This document shows, piece after piece, positions 47,646-57,313 of a DNA stretch of 64,000 nucleotides; positions within the stretch are counted from its first letter, which is position 1; each line of letters starts with the position of its first letter. A model generated the notes under the pieces. That model was not told the origin of the DNA and ran no database searches. It worked only from the letters and a program-made list of their open reading frames with translations. This DNA is from Tetrastigma voinierianum (Eukaryota; Streptophyta; Magnoliopsida; Vitales; Vitaceae), in NCBI GenBank assembly GCA_016808115.1, contig JAEQBH010006863.1, forward strand, positions 62,001 through 126,000. Direction: 5' to 3'. A program made the translations under genes and the position numbers.

Positions 47646-48010
47646 CCCTATCCCTTTCAATGCTTTAAAGAAAGGTCAGGCGGTCTGAATATCGCGAGAT
47701 GAACTTGTTCAGTGCCGCCAACCTACCAGTGAGGGATTGTATCTCCTTCTTCGTCGTCAGAGGTTGCATCCGACTAATAGCTCGGATCTGGCCTGGTGCC
47801 ATCTCGATCCCTCTCTAGCTAACCAAGAATCCTAAGAAATTGCTCGAGCTGACCCCAAATGCACATTTAGTAGGATTTAGCCGTAGTCGATGCTATCGCA
47901 GCAAACAAAACGCCTCCTGCAAATGGGTCAAGTGATCCCTTCACAAATTAGATTTCACCAGAATGTCATTGATGTACGCCTCCACAGTTTTGCCTAGTAG
48001 AGGCCCGATT
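47646..48010 (-). pseudogene. E reverse transcriptase, C-terminal part
   Basis: The minus strand contains AYINDILVKS at about 47979-47950, then HLQEAF, LNPTKCAFGVSS, FLGFLVS and LTGRLAALNKFISRYS. These are the YVDD box, connection and thumb of Ty3/gypsy RT. The YVDD box reads YIND, so one catalytic Asp is replaced by Asn. Upstream RT motifs are missing; homology stops near 48010. Confidence 0.9.
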
Positions 48011-48870
48011 CCCACAAACGGTGCCAATGGAAAGGTCTTGGCTTTCCACAAAGTAAATCGTAACAAAAATTTCAGTCCTCCTTTCCATTGATATCCCTTC
48101 CTCCCCCCCACAATACTTAAATGGGACATTTATTGGTTTTTTACTTTCTTACGTTATACATTTACTATCATATTACTCTTCTACCATAAATTTCCTCATA
48201 ACGCATGTTCCTGTCGTCCGTTACGCCATTTTCGCTTGTTTTTTTCTCTCATGCTTGAGGTAGTTTATCTTATCGTGTGTCCAAGCTCACCCCTACTCCG
48301 CTACTTGAGCTTCAAGTTGTGGCTGTTATCCGGGAGGCCCTTCCCTACGTGGATCAATCCTAGTCGGATTGTCTGAATGGATCCCCAGATCGCACACACA
48401 AAGCACGTGCTCTATGATCCATTGCACTCCACTATCTAAACGAGTTCTCTCTCTTTTTCTAAAGAAAATAATGAAAACCCATTTTGGTTCACATGTCTCT
48501 AGTGGCAAACAATCATGATAACAGATTCAACCCATTTTTTGCGGATATCCCCACAAAATTCCCTCAACAACTAGATTTCGTAAGTTTTTCTCCCGTTCCC
48601 TCTTATTCCTTGCACGAAATTTCGCTAGAGCCGCTATATTGGCGAAATTTATCCAAGCATCGAAATTTCGACGAAACTTTAACGATATATGCGGAAATTT
48701 AAGGAGATTTATTCCATTGAAAATTTCTACTTAAATTCCCCCGAAATATCTCGAAATTTTGAACTTTAATATCCATTAATAAACCCCCATAACTTGAGAC
48801 ACAGCGGAAGATACACATTTGGAGAATATTCAATAAAACACAACGTGTAGGTTGCGTCCTCTTCAAACGA
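48011..48870. other. Intergenic region between nest E and the LCB1-like gene
   Basis: No coding motif is present. From about 48600 to 48760 there are repeated GAAATTTCG-type words (for example at about 48609, 48660 and 48745), suggesting a fragment of a further repeat. GGCTGGCTGGCTGGCTG at about 48929-48945, just after this stretch, is a tetranucleotide repeat in the presumed 5' UTR. Confidence 0.5.
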
Positions 48871-48875
48871 TTAAA

Positions 48876-48883
48876 TATAAATA
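48876..48883 (+). promoter_or_regulatory. Candidate TATA box of the LCB1-like gene
   Basis: TATAAATA is followed about 30-60 bases later by the CT-rich, leader-like stretch at 48960-49130. It is the best TATA upstream of the coding exons. Confidence 0.5.
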
Positions 48884-48909
48884 TCAAAACTAAAAGAAGG
48901 AATCGAAGA

Positions 48910-49135
48910 GCAAAGAATCCAAGGGCGGGCGGCTGGCTGGCTGGCTGTTTAAGTTTCTCAAGGCCGTAAACTGCTGACCTCATCCCCACTCCCCCTTCCC
49001 CTCCATCTCCACACTCTCATTCAATTCAGATTTCTTTTTTAAATTTATCGGAGCTTCGAGAATCGTGATTCCGATTTGCCTTTCCACCGCATTCGTTTCA
49101 CTTCCATTCGACCTTGTTTTCTTCTCTCTCATAAG
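48910..49135 (+). other. Probable 5' UTR exon of the LCB1-like gene
   Basis: CT-rich leader sequence (CCCACTCCCCCTTCCCCTCC, CTCATTCAATTCAGA) ends at a good donor, CATAAG|GTTGG, after 49135. There is no conserved coding content. The exon limits are inferred. Confidence 0.4.
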
Positions 49136-51611
49136 GTTGGTTGATTGCTTAATTTCATGGATTCTGCCTTCATTTTTATTTTGGCAATTGGTTAGATTCC
49201 TGGTGGAAGCGAATAGATTTGATTCGTTTTTAATTGATTCCTGGATTGTTTTATCAGTATGTTGCTTTGTAGATCGGAATTTGTGTTTTGTTTTTCGGGT
49301 TTAGGTTCTGTTCTCTTTATTATGATCTGCTTATTGCCGAGATAGTCGAGGGATATGATCTATTTCATTAGAGCGGGCGATTGAAGTGAAAATGCAAGCC
49401 ATAAACAAGTGTTGATATTCCTTAATGATGTTTTCACGAATTAGTATTGTAGAAGATTTGAACATTGCTTGCCATACATGTTAAAGTTCTAAGTTTTCAT
49501 AGTTGTCCGCCCTCTCTCAGGGTAATTTATTGTTTTTTTTTATTGGCTTGATGGGCCTGCAAGTTTGTTTTACTTCAGTTGTTGATTTCAAATTATTCCA
49601 CAATTAAGCTATGAACACTAGTGGCTTGGAAAGCAGAACTTTCAGAATCTATCAGTTCGTCAGACTCTCCGGATGTTACCCTGGAATTCAAAACTAAACC
49701 TACATGATTCTTTATTTTTTATTTTTTAAATTTTTTTTATGTCTTTAAGGATTGGAAATCGAAATGACCTCATGATTCTTCCCGAACTCGAAAACTTAGT
49801 TACTACATCTCGTGGTTTTTCCTTCTTCTCAATACCTCCTTTTGATAGGCAAATAAGATGATAGATTAAAAGGGCCTCATAAAAATGGACTGCATCCACT
49901 AGTTATGGTGCTTAAAAGGAGTACACCAGAATGCAATACAAAACCGCTATCAAGCTAAAGGGTCCCTTTTCTATCAACGAAGTCCAAACAAACAAACAAG
50001 AACCCAAATCCACACCTGACCACATAAACAAAGTCTTACAGAGTACATCCTTCATTTCCAAGTCTGACCAGTTCTTGCCTTTATTCTTATCTGATTATGC
50101 TCTTTCCTGGTGATCCAAAAGGGATATGTCTTGCGCTTGGTTCTCACGACATCACTATACCAACTAGAAGAACATCTTTAACTGAATATAGGAAGAACCC
50201 ATGAAACACTGAAAGAGGAGAACAGTGAAGACGGTAGTCTAAAATCTAATTTTGTCTTGAAGGCAGTAGATTTTTGAATCATGAAAATTCAATTAGTCAA
50301 AGGGAAATTTTATTGTACCCAACCATAATATCGCGATTTAAAATCTGGAAGTTCGCTTTTAATACGCCAACTTTCACTAATCTTTGTTTTATCCCCCAAC
50401 AAAGACTTCGAACTTTTACCCTATCCAATGTGGCATGACGAACAATGTCAAGCTATGCTGTAATCAATTAAATGAAAATTGGGATACGAAAATAAAATTC
50501 ATGAAAGTTGCTATATTTAAAAACAATCTATTTGTTTAGATTTAAATGCAAAGTTATAAAGTCTTGATTTTAATACTAATTTTCCCTAAAATAAACATGA
50601 TAGTTTGTTGGTATTATATGACATCTTTGATTTTCTACTTTATTTATTTCATGTGTCAAATAACACCTCAATATTCTATTAATATGTAAATTTTACATGG
50701 TTGTATTAGACTTGAGCCGCCCATTATGTTCAAGGTTGATTAAAGGTTGCTTCATGTTTTTCATGATTTATTTTAATCCTTTTTTTGTTTGCAAACTCAC
50801 CAATCGATTTTGTTTCCATGTCCTTATCATCTCTTCATCCACAAATTCCAAAAGTTTGTCAACTAGGAAGTTAAAACTAGTCTCATGATGGGCCATAGAT
50901 GCAAGGATGGAATCATCCAAAATATGCTTAAAATTAAAGGTTCTCTACTAATGTATGATAGTTATCAATTTCTATGATAATCTTCATTCACCTATAAATG
51001 ATTCTATGTTCTTTATTATTGCTAGTTGATGCAAGGAATGCAGATAGGTAGTCAGAACAGAATAAGTGGAGAAACATAAGGATAATTCTCACAATACTTA
51101 TATTATCTTTTAACATCTTCTCCTTGATGTTTTGCCCATATATTTAGGAATTATTTGATTAGAAGGTGTTAAATGATCTCAAGTTTATGAATTCAACCTC
51201 TTATATACTTGACTTGAAAAATAACACTTTTTTTTTTTTTTGACAAATTCCCTTCAAAATTTAAATTATTTTCAAGTGATTTTAAAAAGAAAATGTTACT
51301 TTTACTAGAAATGGGTGAGGGTATTTTCATCAAAAAGTAGGTTTTGGGCTAAAAAATGGAGGGTTGCATTTACAAATTTGGGATTACACATCTCTTTAAT
51401 AAAATAATCTTATATTTTAATCTTGACTTTAATATTCATTGCCCAATCCACAGAAGGTTGACGACCTAAAATACATGTGGGCTATGGGGTCTACTCATGG
51501 ATATGACATTTCCAGAACTTTGAAAACAATATACCAATGGAAACGTGTATATTTGTCTGTACACATTGTGGTTGAAGCCTCACTGCATGCCAAATAGAGA
51601 TATTGGAATAA
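49136..51611 (+). other. Probable 5' UTR intron of the LCB1-like gene
   Basis: This is AT-rich, T-tract-rich, non-coding sequence. A possible acceptor is CCAATCCACAG|AAGG at 51453, which would leave 158 bases of UTR before the ATG. Later AG sites (for example 51594) cannot be excluded. No transposon domain is seen inside it. Confidence 0.4.
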
Positions 51612-51904
51612 ATGGCAGCTGCTGCTTACAGATATAGAATACTGCAGTAGATTGGGTGACATCAGCGTTTGAAGTTCCTTTGGCCAGGGCTGTTGTTTTT
51701 GGAGTGCATATTGGCGGTATTATCTAATATCTCTTAATTTTTTTTAAACCAATCAAAGTTTCCTTGACCTTGTCCTTACCATCCGTGAGGTTTTGTTTAC
51801 ATTTTTCTGTAGGGCATTGGTTTGTGGAAGTTGTTCTTCTGGTGGTCATTATTTTCCTACTTCCCAAAGAGCTACAAAACCCCTAAACGGCCACTAACAA
51901 GAAG
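51612..51904 (+). CDS. LCB1: Serine palmitoyltransferase subunit 1 (LCB1), first two coding exons, partial
   Basis: Exon 1 (51612-51716) begins ATGGCAGCTGCT and reads, after a one-base frame change, DWVTSAFEVPLARAVVFG followed by VHIGG. Exon 2 (51813-51904) reads HWFVEVVLLVVIIFLL and then, in a shifted frame, PKSYKTPKRPLT. This order matches the N-terminus of plant LCB1, including the single membrane helix. LCB1 pairs with LCB2 in the ER to condense serine with palmitoyl-CoA, the first step of sphingolipid synthesis. The splice sites are good: GGCG|GTATTA, TTCTGTAG|GGCA and GAAG|GTGTG. The catalytic-fold exons are not in the window. The frame breaks sit in or next to short homopolymers and could be sequence errors. 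Otherwise this is a 5' fragment or pseudogene. Confidence 0.8.
51717..51812 (+). other. LCB1-like intron between coding exons 1 and 2
   Basis: A 96-base GT-AG intron with a T-rich 3' end (ACATTTTTCTGTAG). It splits a Gly codon, so the exons join to read HIGGHWFVE. Confidence 0.8.
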
Positions 51905-52750
51905 GTGTGTTCTACAACCATGTCAATTTTTTAATTTTTGTCATTTTTTCTGTAAAATAACCTTTTTCTTTGTTTGTTTCTTGATTGTTTCCATTAAATC
52001 TTTTTCCTTTGCTTTATCTGAAATCTTGTCCTTTTGTCATAGAATATGTTGTTGTAAGTGTGGCCGAGAGAGAAAAAAGTCCACTTGATTTATTTAAGGA
52101 CAGATACTGTAAAGAATTAAACTTTATTGTTTAAGAAAAGAGAAAACAAAATGGAGAAGACTTCCTCTTGTAGAAGACAATATTTGTTTTTGTGTTCCAA
52201 ATATTTATCTATGATAGGAAATAAAATTTTTTTATTCATTTATTGGATAATCAAACAAGAAAAATATCGTTAATTTAAAATGGAAGGATGCAACCTTGTT
52301 ACATTAGATTGATAGATGGAACACCTAGAAAAAAAAAATCGAGTGGATGCAACTAGGGGCTTTATGAGAAGAGGCATAATGCCTTGGTGGGGTTTACCAG
52401 AACTGTAGGGAAGCTATTGAAAAAGAAAAATAATCAAAGGGAAGAATTAGGTCTTTGAACTTCAAAAGTGATAAAGGACGAGGCAAGAAAGCCTTGGTAT
52501 AGGTTTGGAAGAGTTAAGAAGAAAAGTAATTGGTAAGAGGCTTGAGAGGTGGTAAGCCACATATTGTCACCCATTGCTTCCTCTCTACTTGACACAAGTT
52601 TTATGCAATACTTAGGAATAAGAGAAAAAGAAATTAAAGGCACCTCTATTTTCTTTTTTCCTCTTAAATAGGACATTCCTGTGTGATGTTGCCATGTTGG
52701 TATTGTGCACCTCTATTTAAAGATGTTAATGATGCTCGACAAAGGTTAAT
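51905..52750 (+). other. Start of the next LCB1-like intron (no exon seen)
   Basis: It follows donor GAAG|GTGTGT. The sequence is AT-rich and I find no match to the following LCB1 exon (expected to encode ..ELCDEWVPEPL..). The Reina element is inserted at its end. Confidence 0.5.
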
Positions 52751-52751
52751 T

Positions 52752-53007
52752 TGATAAGCCCCCAATCCGTTTGACTTATGCTAGAGTGAGGGCTACATAA
52801 GAGGAGGGTCTTTTCGGGATTTCCCAACTTTTCTGTTAGGGAAGGTTGTTTTATCCCGGGTGTGTGAGGAGAAATCATGCTTATAATTTCCTGTTGTGAG
52901 CAATGCTTTGTGGAGAGAATAGCCTCTCAAATGCTAGAAATCCAATTTTTCAATTAAGAAATATTCATTCTCTTCAATTTCTTTGATCGGAGTTTATGTT
53001 TTTATCA
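52752..53007 (+). mobile_element. Reina-type 5' LTR
   Basis: It is paired with 57067-57313. Shared stretches are GAGTGAGGG, GGGTCTTTTCGGGATTT, AATGCTAGAAATCCAATTTTTCAAT and TTTATGTT.TTATCA. Confidence 0.9.
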
Positions 53008-53010
53008 ATT

Positions 53011-53022
53011 TGGTATCAAAGC
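53011..53022 (+). other. Primer-binding site, tRNA-Met type
   Basis: TGGTATCAAAGC differs by one base from TGGTATCAGAGC, which is complementary to the 3' end of initiator tRNA-Met. It starts 3 bases after the LTR. Confidence 0.85.
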
Positions 53023-53026
53023 AAGA

Positions 53027-53880
53027 ATGATGACAAAAAAAAAAAAATGTAGAAACCTGTGTAGTTACATGGATAGACTCCATGGAGGAGGTCGTCGACG
53101 CGTTGTAGGGGAAGATTAGGGGTCTAAGGGGGGAGATGGTGAGCCTGAAGGAGAGAGGAGAGCTTGCAACAAATCTTGAGGAAACAATTTGAGTTGTCGA
53201 AATTGGAATTGCCACTATTCATGGGAGAGAACCCTGATGGGTGTCTCCTTAGGGTAGAAAGATTCTTTAGGGGGGGAGGGGGGGAGATTGGAAGCCGTCG
53301 TCGTTGCCTTTGAAGGCGACGCACTTCTCTAGTACTAGTGGGAAAACAAGAGGAGGGCGATCCTCTCGTGGACTGAGCTTCAATGATTGTTGTTGAAATA
53401 GTTTTGCGCTATGAGGAAGGGGAGTCTGCATGAGCAGTGGATGGACTTGAGGTAAGAAGGTACCTTCATCGAATATCAGCGGCAATTCATCGCTCACGCG
53501 ATGCGTTGGAGGAGGTGTCGAAAAGTCTGCTTGCTGAGCAAGTTTGTAAGTGGGCTTCGAGCCGACGTTTGTAGGGAGCTTTGGCTATTGAGGCCCATGG
53601 GCTTGGCCTAGGCCATGGAGTTGGCCCCTTTGGCCCACCCTTAAATAGGGCTAGGGCAATGGGATCTCCGGGAGGGTAGTTCCCATCGAGGCTAAGGAGT
53701 GCTGCCATAGTGGAGAGCCCTTCATCGCGAACAACATTCCTCCTAAGGGATTCACCAATGGAATCGAAGGTTGACGGACGTCGAGATCTAGCAGCGTTGT
53801 GAGCGGGCCCCATTATCGTTGTTATGAGTAGTTCTTGAGGCATTGTTGCAAACGAAGGAACTCTAGTGTATTATGGTGCA
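53027..53880 (+). pseudogene. Reina-type gag
   Basis: It starts at the ATGATGACA after the PBS. Readings in changing frames include WTELQ...RAM-like segments, then EGSLHEQWMDLR, EGTFIEYQRQFIAHA, SKFVSGLRADV and ELWLLRPMGLA. This is the standard order of the chromovirus Gag capsid region. There are at least six stops. Long frames on the minus strand here are shadows. Confidence 0.85.
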
Positions 53881-53929
53881 TTTCATTTGAGGAGTCTAAT
53901 TGAAGTGTTAAAAAATTTTTGCAACAGGG

Positions 53930-54310
53930 ACAACAGGGTATGGGTCGCAGTTAGGGAATGGGGATAATATCTCCACCATAGGAATTTGCCAGGGGGTTAG
54001 GCTTCACTTGCAAGGAGTCGAAATCAATGAGGATTTTATCACCCTTAATCTGGGTAGCACTGATATTATTCTAGGCATTCAATGGCTTGAAACTCTCAAG
54101 GGGACCTTTGTCAACTGGAAAACACAGGTATTGAAGTTCAGATTGCACAGTACTGTCTCTCTATGTGGGGATCCTACCCAGGGTAAGACCTTGATTTCAA
54201 AGCTATGTTGTGTACGATTAAACACGAGGGAGGCATATGTTGAGCTGAGCCATCTATATGCCAATCCCCTGCTGACTAGAAACAAGGGAGTTCTAATAAG
54301 CATTTGAAGA
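53930..54310 (+). pseudogene. Reina-type protease
   Basis: An open stretch at 54008-54307 reads GVEINEDFITLNL, then GSTDIILGIQWLETL, followed by FVNWKTQVLKF. This is the C-terminal flap-to-ILG region of the chromoviral retropepsin. The segment before it (GNGDNISTIGICQGV) matches the usual lead-in. The catalytic D-[ST]-G segment is not recognisable. Confidence 0.85.
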
Positions 54311-54439
54311 ACTGTAGGGGTGTTGGACTGATTTCACTAACTTTTTCAAGTGCCGACAGAATTACCTCCAGTTTGAGGACATGAACATGTGAATGTACCG
54401 CGGAAGGGGACTGAGCTAGTAAGTGTTTGACCGTATAGA

Positions 54440-55230
54440 TATCCTCAATTTCAGAACAATGAGATTGAGAGACTGATTAAGGAGATGCTGGAGGTTGAAC
54501 TTATTCGCCTAAGTGTTAGCCCCTATTCCAGTCCAGTGCATGGGAGCTGGCGATTTTGCGTGGATTATCGAGCTCTCAACAAGGAAACTATACCCAACTG
54601 TTTCCCAATTCCAGTGATTGAGGAGCTGTTGGATGAATTACATGGGGCTAGTCTTTTCAAAGTTGGACTTAAAATCAGGTTACCATCAGATACGCATCAA
54701 GGTTGGGGATGAGCACAAGACTGCTTTTCGCATTCATGAAGGACACTATGAATTCATGGTTATGCTGTTTGAGTTGTTTAATGCGCCTTCTACTTTTTAG
54801 TCCCTAATGAATGAGGTGTTCATACCACATCTACAGAAGTTTGTTCTAATCCTCTTTGACGATATCCTAATATATAGTTTAGACCTGACAACCCATGTGG
54901 CACACTTGGAATTGGTTTTTCACTTACTACATTAGCACAAGTTGTATATTAACAAGAAGAAATGTGACTTTGGCAAGTCTCAGCTGACTAATCGGGGCAT
55001 ATACTTTAAAAAGGGGGTGATCGTGCATGAGTGGCCACGCCCAAGTACAATTACAGAACCAAGGGGGTTCCTCAGGTCTACGAGAGATATTATAGGAAGT
55101 TTGTGCATGGATATGGGCAGATTGTTGGCCCTCTTAAAGAACTTAAGAAGGACTATTTTGGGTGGAATGAGAGGGTTGAGAAGACACTTTAGCAACTAAA
55201 AGAAGCCATGACTAGGGTGCTAGTGTTAGC
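54440..55230 (+). pseudogene. Reina-type reverse transcriptase
   Basis: Motifs in order are SPYSSPV, WRFCVDYRALNKETIPN, PIPVIEELLDELHGA, LFSKLDLKSGYHQIRIK, HEGHYEFMVM, FNAPSTF, FDDILIYS (catalytic pair DD kept, YLDD read as LFDD) and HKLYINKKKCDFGK. One frame change near 54660 and stops at 54799 and 54932 break it. Confidence 0.92.
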
Positions 55231-55610
55231 CATGCCTGATTTTTCCAAGCCGTTTGTAATTAAAGCAGATGCCTCAAAATTTGCTGTAGGGGCTGTGCTT
55301 ATGCAAGAGGACCGACCAGTGGCTTACCATAGCCAGATGTTGGCCACGAGCTCACCAAAAAATCAGTTTATGGAAAGGAGCTAATGGAAATAGTCCTGGC
55401 TGTGTTAAAATGGAGGCCTTATCTTCTGGGGAGATGTTTCATCATCTAGAATAATCAGAGGAGTCTAAAATTCTGGCTTTTGAAGCAATGTGTCATTGGG
55501 TCCTGAATACCAAGGTTGGGTGTGTAAACTACTGGGATCTCGATTCGCATCTAGTACAAGCCAGGACATTTAAATCGAGCAACAGATGCTCTTTCATGAA
55601 GGTTAACTGA
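55231..55610 (+). pseudogene. Reina-type RNase H
   Basis: It reads KPFVIKADASKFAVGA and VLMQEDRPVAY at 55249-55330, with the first catalytic Asp in KADAS. After a frame change YGKELMEIVLAVLKW-like remnants follow. The end (RATDALS-like, about 55570-55600) precedes the integrase. Confidence 0.85.
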
Positions 55611-56690
55611 GGTTGAATCTGCTTCCTTGGTGACTCCTCAATTGAGGGATTGGGATATACTGAAGGCTGAATTGGGTACAAATGACTTTTTGAAGCAAGT
55701 TCAGCTAGAGTTAACCCAAGGGATAGTGGTGCATACTGGGGTTCAAGCTACGAGATGGGTTATTGTTTTATTAGAGTCGGTTATGATACCTTTGTTCTTC
55801 TTCCTTATTCCTATGATTCTCAAGAATTCACTCCTCCCTATTGCGCTTGGTCTAGGGACAGACATACCAAATTTAGTTCTGCAGCCTTGAGTTGTATTAG
55901 TGTAGTCAGATGTGTAACCAAATATGTGGCAGAATGCATATTCGCTAGCGCACAAGGTTAACCATGACACCAATCGACCTACTCAACCCATTGCACTCCC
56001 CTTCAAGTTTGGGACGAAATCTACATGGACTTCATTTAGGGGCTGCCAAAAGTGGATAGTAACTCCACTATTCTTATGGTGGTTGACTTTTTGAGCAAAT
56101 ATGCAATATTTTTCATTTCATGAGCTTGAAGCAATCTCTTACTCTGCTCAACCCAGTTGTTGCGGCTACATGGTATTCCCGGCAACCTCCATAATGCAAA
56201 CTGGACCTGTTTGAGCAATTTTGGAAGGAAATCTTTGGCCAGCCACTACCCTTAAACGAGCAGATTAAACTATCACTCATGCGACGGGATGGACAGCGAA
56301 GTTGTCAATCGCTTCCTTAGAGGCTTATTTTGCGTTGTTTCTTCTTTTGAAAAGTAGCCCCGTCAATGGCCTAGGTGGTTATCATAGGTTAGGACTAGAA
56401 TTTAACACTCCCCTTACCATTCCATGCCGGAGTGTTCTCCCTTTCCAAGGCTCTTTTATGGCTGCAATCCCTCCCTTTGTGAGCTGTGGCCGACGCCACT
56501 AGCGTGGTCTCTTCTGTAGCACAGCAATTACTGAGCGTGGTGCTGTGTTGATGATTTATGGATATGACCTGCTAAAGCTAGCAAAGAATGAAAAAAAAAG
56601 CTGATACCAAAAGGAGAGAAGATGAGTTCTCGGTGGTGGTCAAGGTTTTTGAAAACTTAGGTCTTATAAGTAGAACCCTGATGCCCAAAC
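55611..56690 (+). pseudogene. Reina-type integrase
   Basis: VWDEIYMDFI (first catalytic Asp) and, after a stop, GLPKVDSNSTILMVVDFLSKYA at 56010-56105 mark the core. The zinc-binding part (about 55750-55960) is degraded. Further core and C-terminal remnants extend to about 56690. Confidence 0.82.
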
Positions 56691-57050
56691 CAGAAGTTGG
56701 CTGCACGGTTTTATGGCCCTACATTGTCCTTCAGCGTGTTAGGAAAGCTTATGGTATACAAGCTGGAACTTCCTTCTTATGCAGCCATACAATCTTCGGT
56801 CTTTCATTATTTCCCAATTCAAGACGTGCCCAAGGTACCTCTCACTCATCTACATTGCTGCCCCCTCAGCTCTCAGAAGACTTGGAGCTCGTTGTCGAAC
56901 CAGAATCCCTGCAAGATGTTCGGCAACAACAAGGCACACTTGGGAAACTAGAAGCTCTCATGCAATGAAGAATCTGCCCCTTTTTGAGGCCACCTGGGAA
57001 GATTTTGCCATGCTAAACTCTCAATGCTTTTCACCTTGAGATGTATGCAA
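56691..57050 (+). pseudogene. Reina-type integrase C-terminus and chromodomain
   Basis: YKLELPSYAAIQS and VFH (the KL.LP....IHPVFHVS block) are followed by VVEPESLQDVRQ and, in another frame, NLPLFEATWEDFAML. The latter is the aromatic W-x3-F core of the chromodomain that targets chromoviruses to marked chromatin. Confidence 0.85.
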
Positions 57051-57066
57051 AAGTAAAGTGGTGGCT

Positions 57067-57313
57067 GGATAAGCCTCCAACTGCTCTCACCTTATGTTAG
57101 AGTGAGGGTCTTTTCGGGATTTTCTCCTACTTTTTGTTGGGGAAGGTTGTTCATTTAGGCTAGGTGCGTGGGGAAAATCATGCTTTGTACTTCCCAAGCC
57201 AGGAGCTAATGCTGTGGAGAGATCAGCCTCTCGAATGCTAGAAATCCAATTTTTCAATAAAGAAACCTGGCTTCGCTTCAATTTCTTCTCGATCAAAGTT
57301 TATGTTCTTATCA
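57067..57313 (+). mobile_element. Reina-type 3' LTR
   Basis: It is paired with 52752-53007 and followed by GTTAAT. The preceding purine-rich AAAAGTAAAGTGGTGG is the likely polypurine tract. Confidence 0.88.

Larger units (their letters stand above)
1233..48010 (-). mobile_element. Element E: ancient Tat-lineage Ty3/gypsy element (host of the nest)
   Basis: Its parts, read on the minus strand, are RT (47646-48010), degenerate RNase H (45300-45663), a second archaeal-type RNase H (44950-45215), integrase (44064-44570 and 6043-6549), tandem repeats (5838-6025) and an antisense extra ORF (1233-2740). Two RNase H domains plus the extra ORF mark the Tat lineage. Gag, protease and the N-terminal RT are missing, so the copy is truncated near 48010. 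Neither LTR is recognisable in the window. It carries insertions D, F, X0 and the LTR at 2741, and is therefore the oldest layer. Confidence 0.8.
52751..57313 (+). mobile_element. Reina-type chromovirus (Ty3/gypsy), full length but dead
   Basis: Short LTRs (52752-53007 and 57067-57313, about 250 bp) begin (T)TGATAAGCC or TGGATAAGCC and end TTATCA. A PBS TGGTATCAAAGC lies at 53011. The order is gag, protease, RT, RNase H, integrase, C-terminal chromodomain. The direct repeat GTTAAT lies at 52745-52750 and 57314-57319. Small size, very short LTRs and a chromodomain fit the Reina clade. Many stops and frameshifts and a high LTR divergence show it is old. Confidence 0.92.

Noticed and set aside
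49931..50113. 60-codon frame in the LCB1-like 5' intron
   Set aside because: No splice signals or motif. Consistent with chance in non-coding DNA.
53124..53843. Overlapping minus-strand frames of 66-118 codons
   Set aside because: They are shadows of the Reina-type gag on the plus strand.
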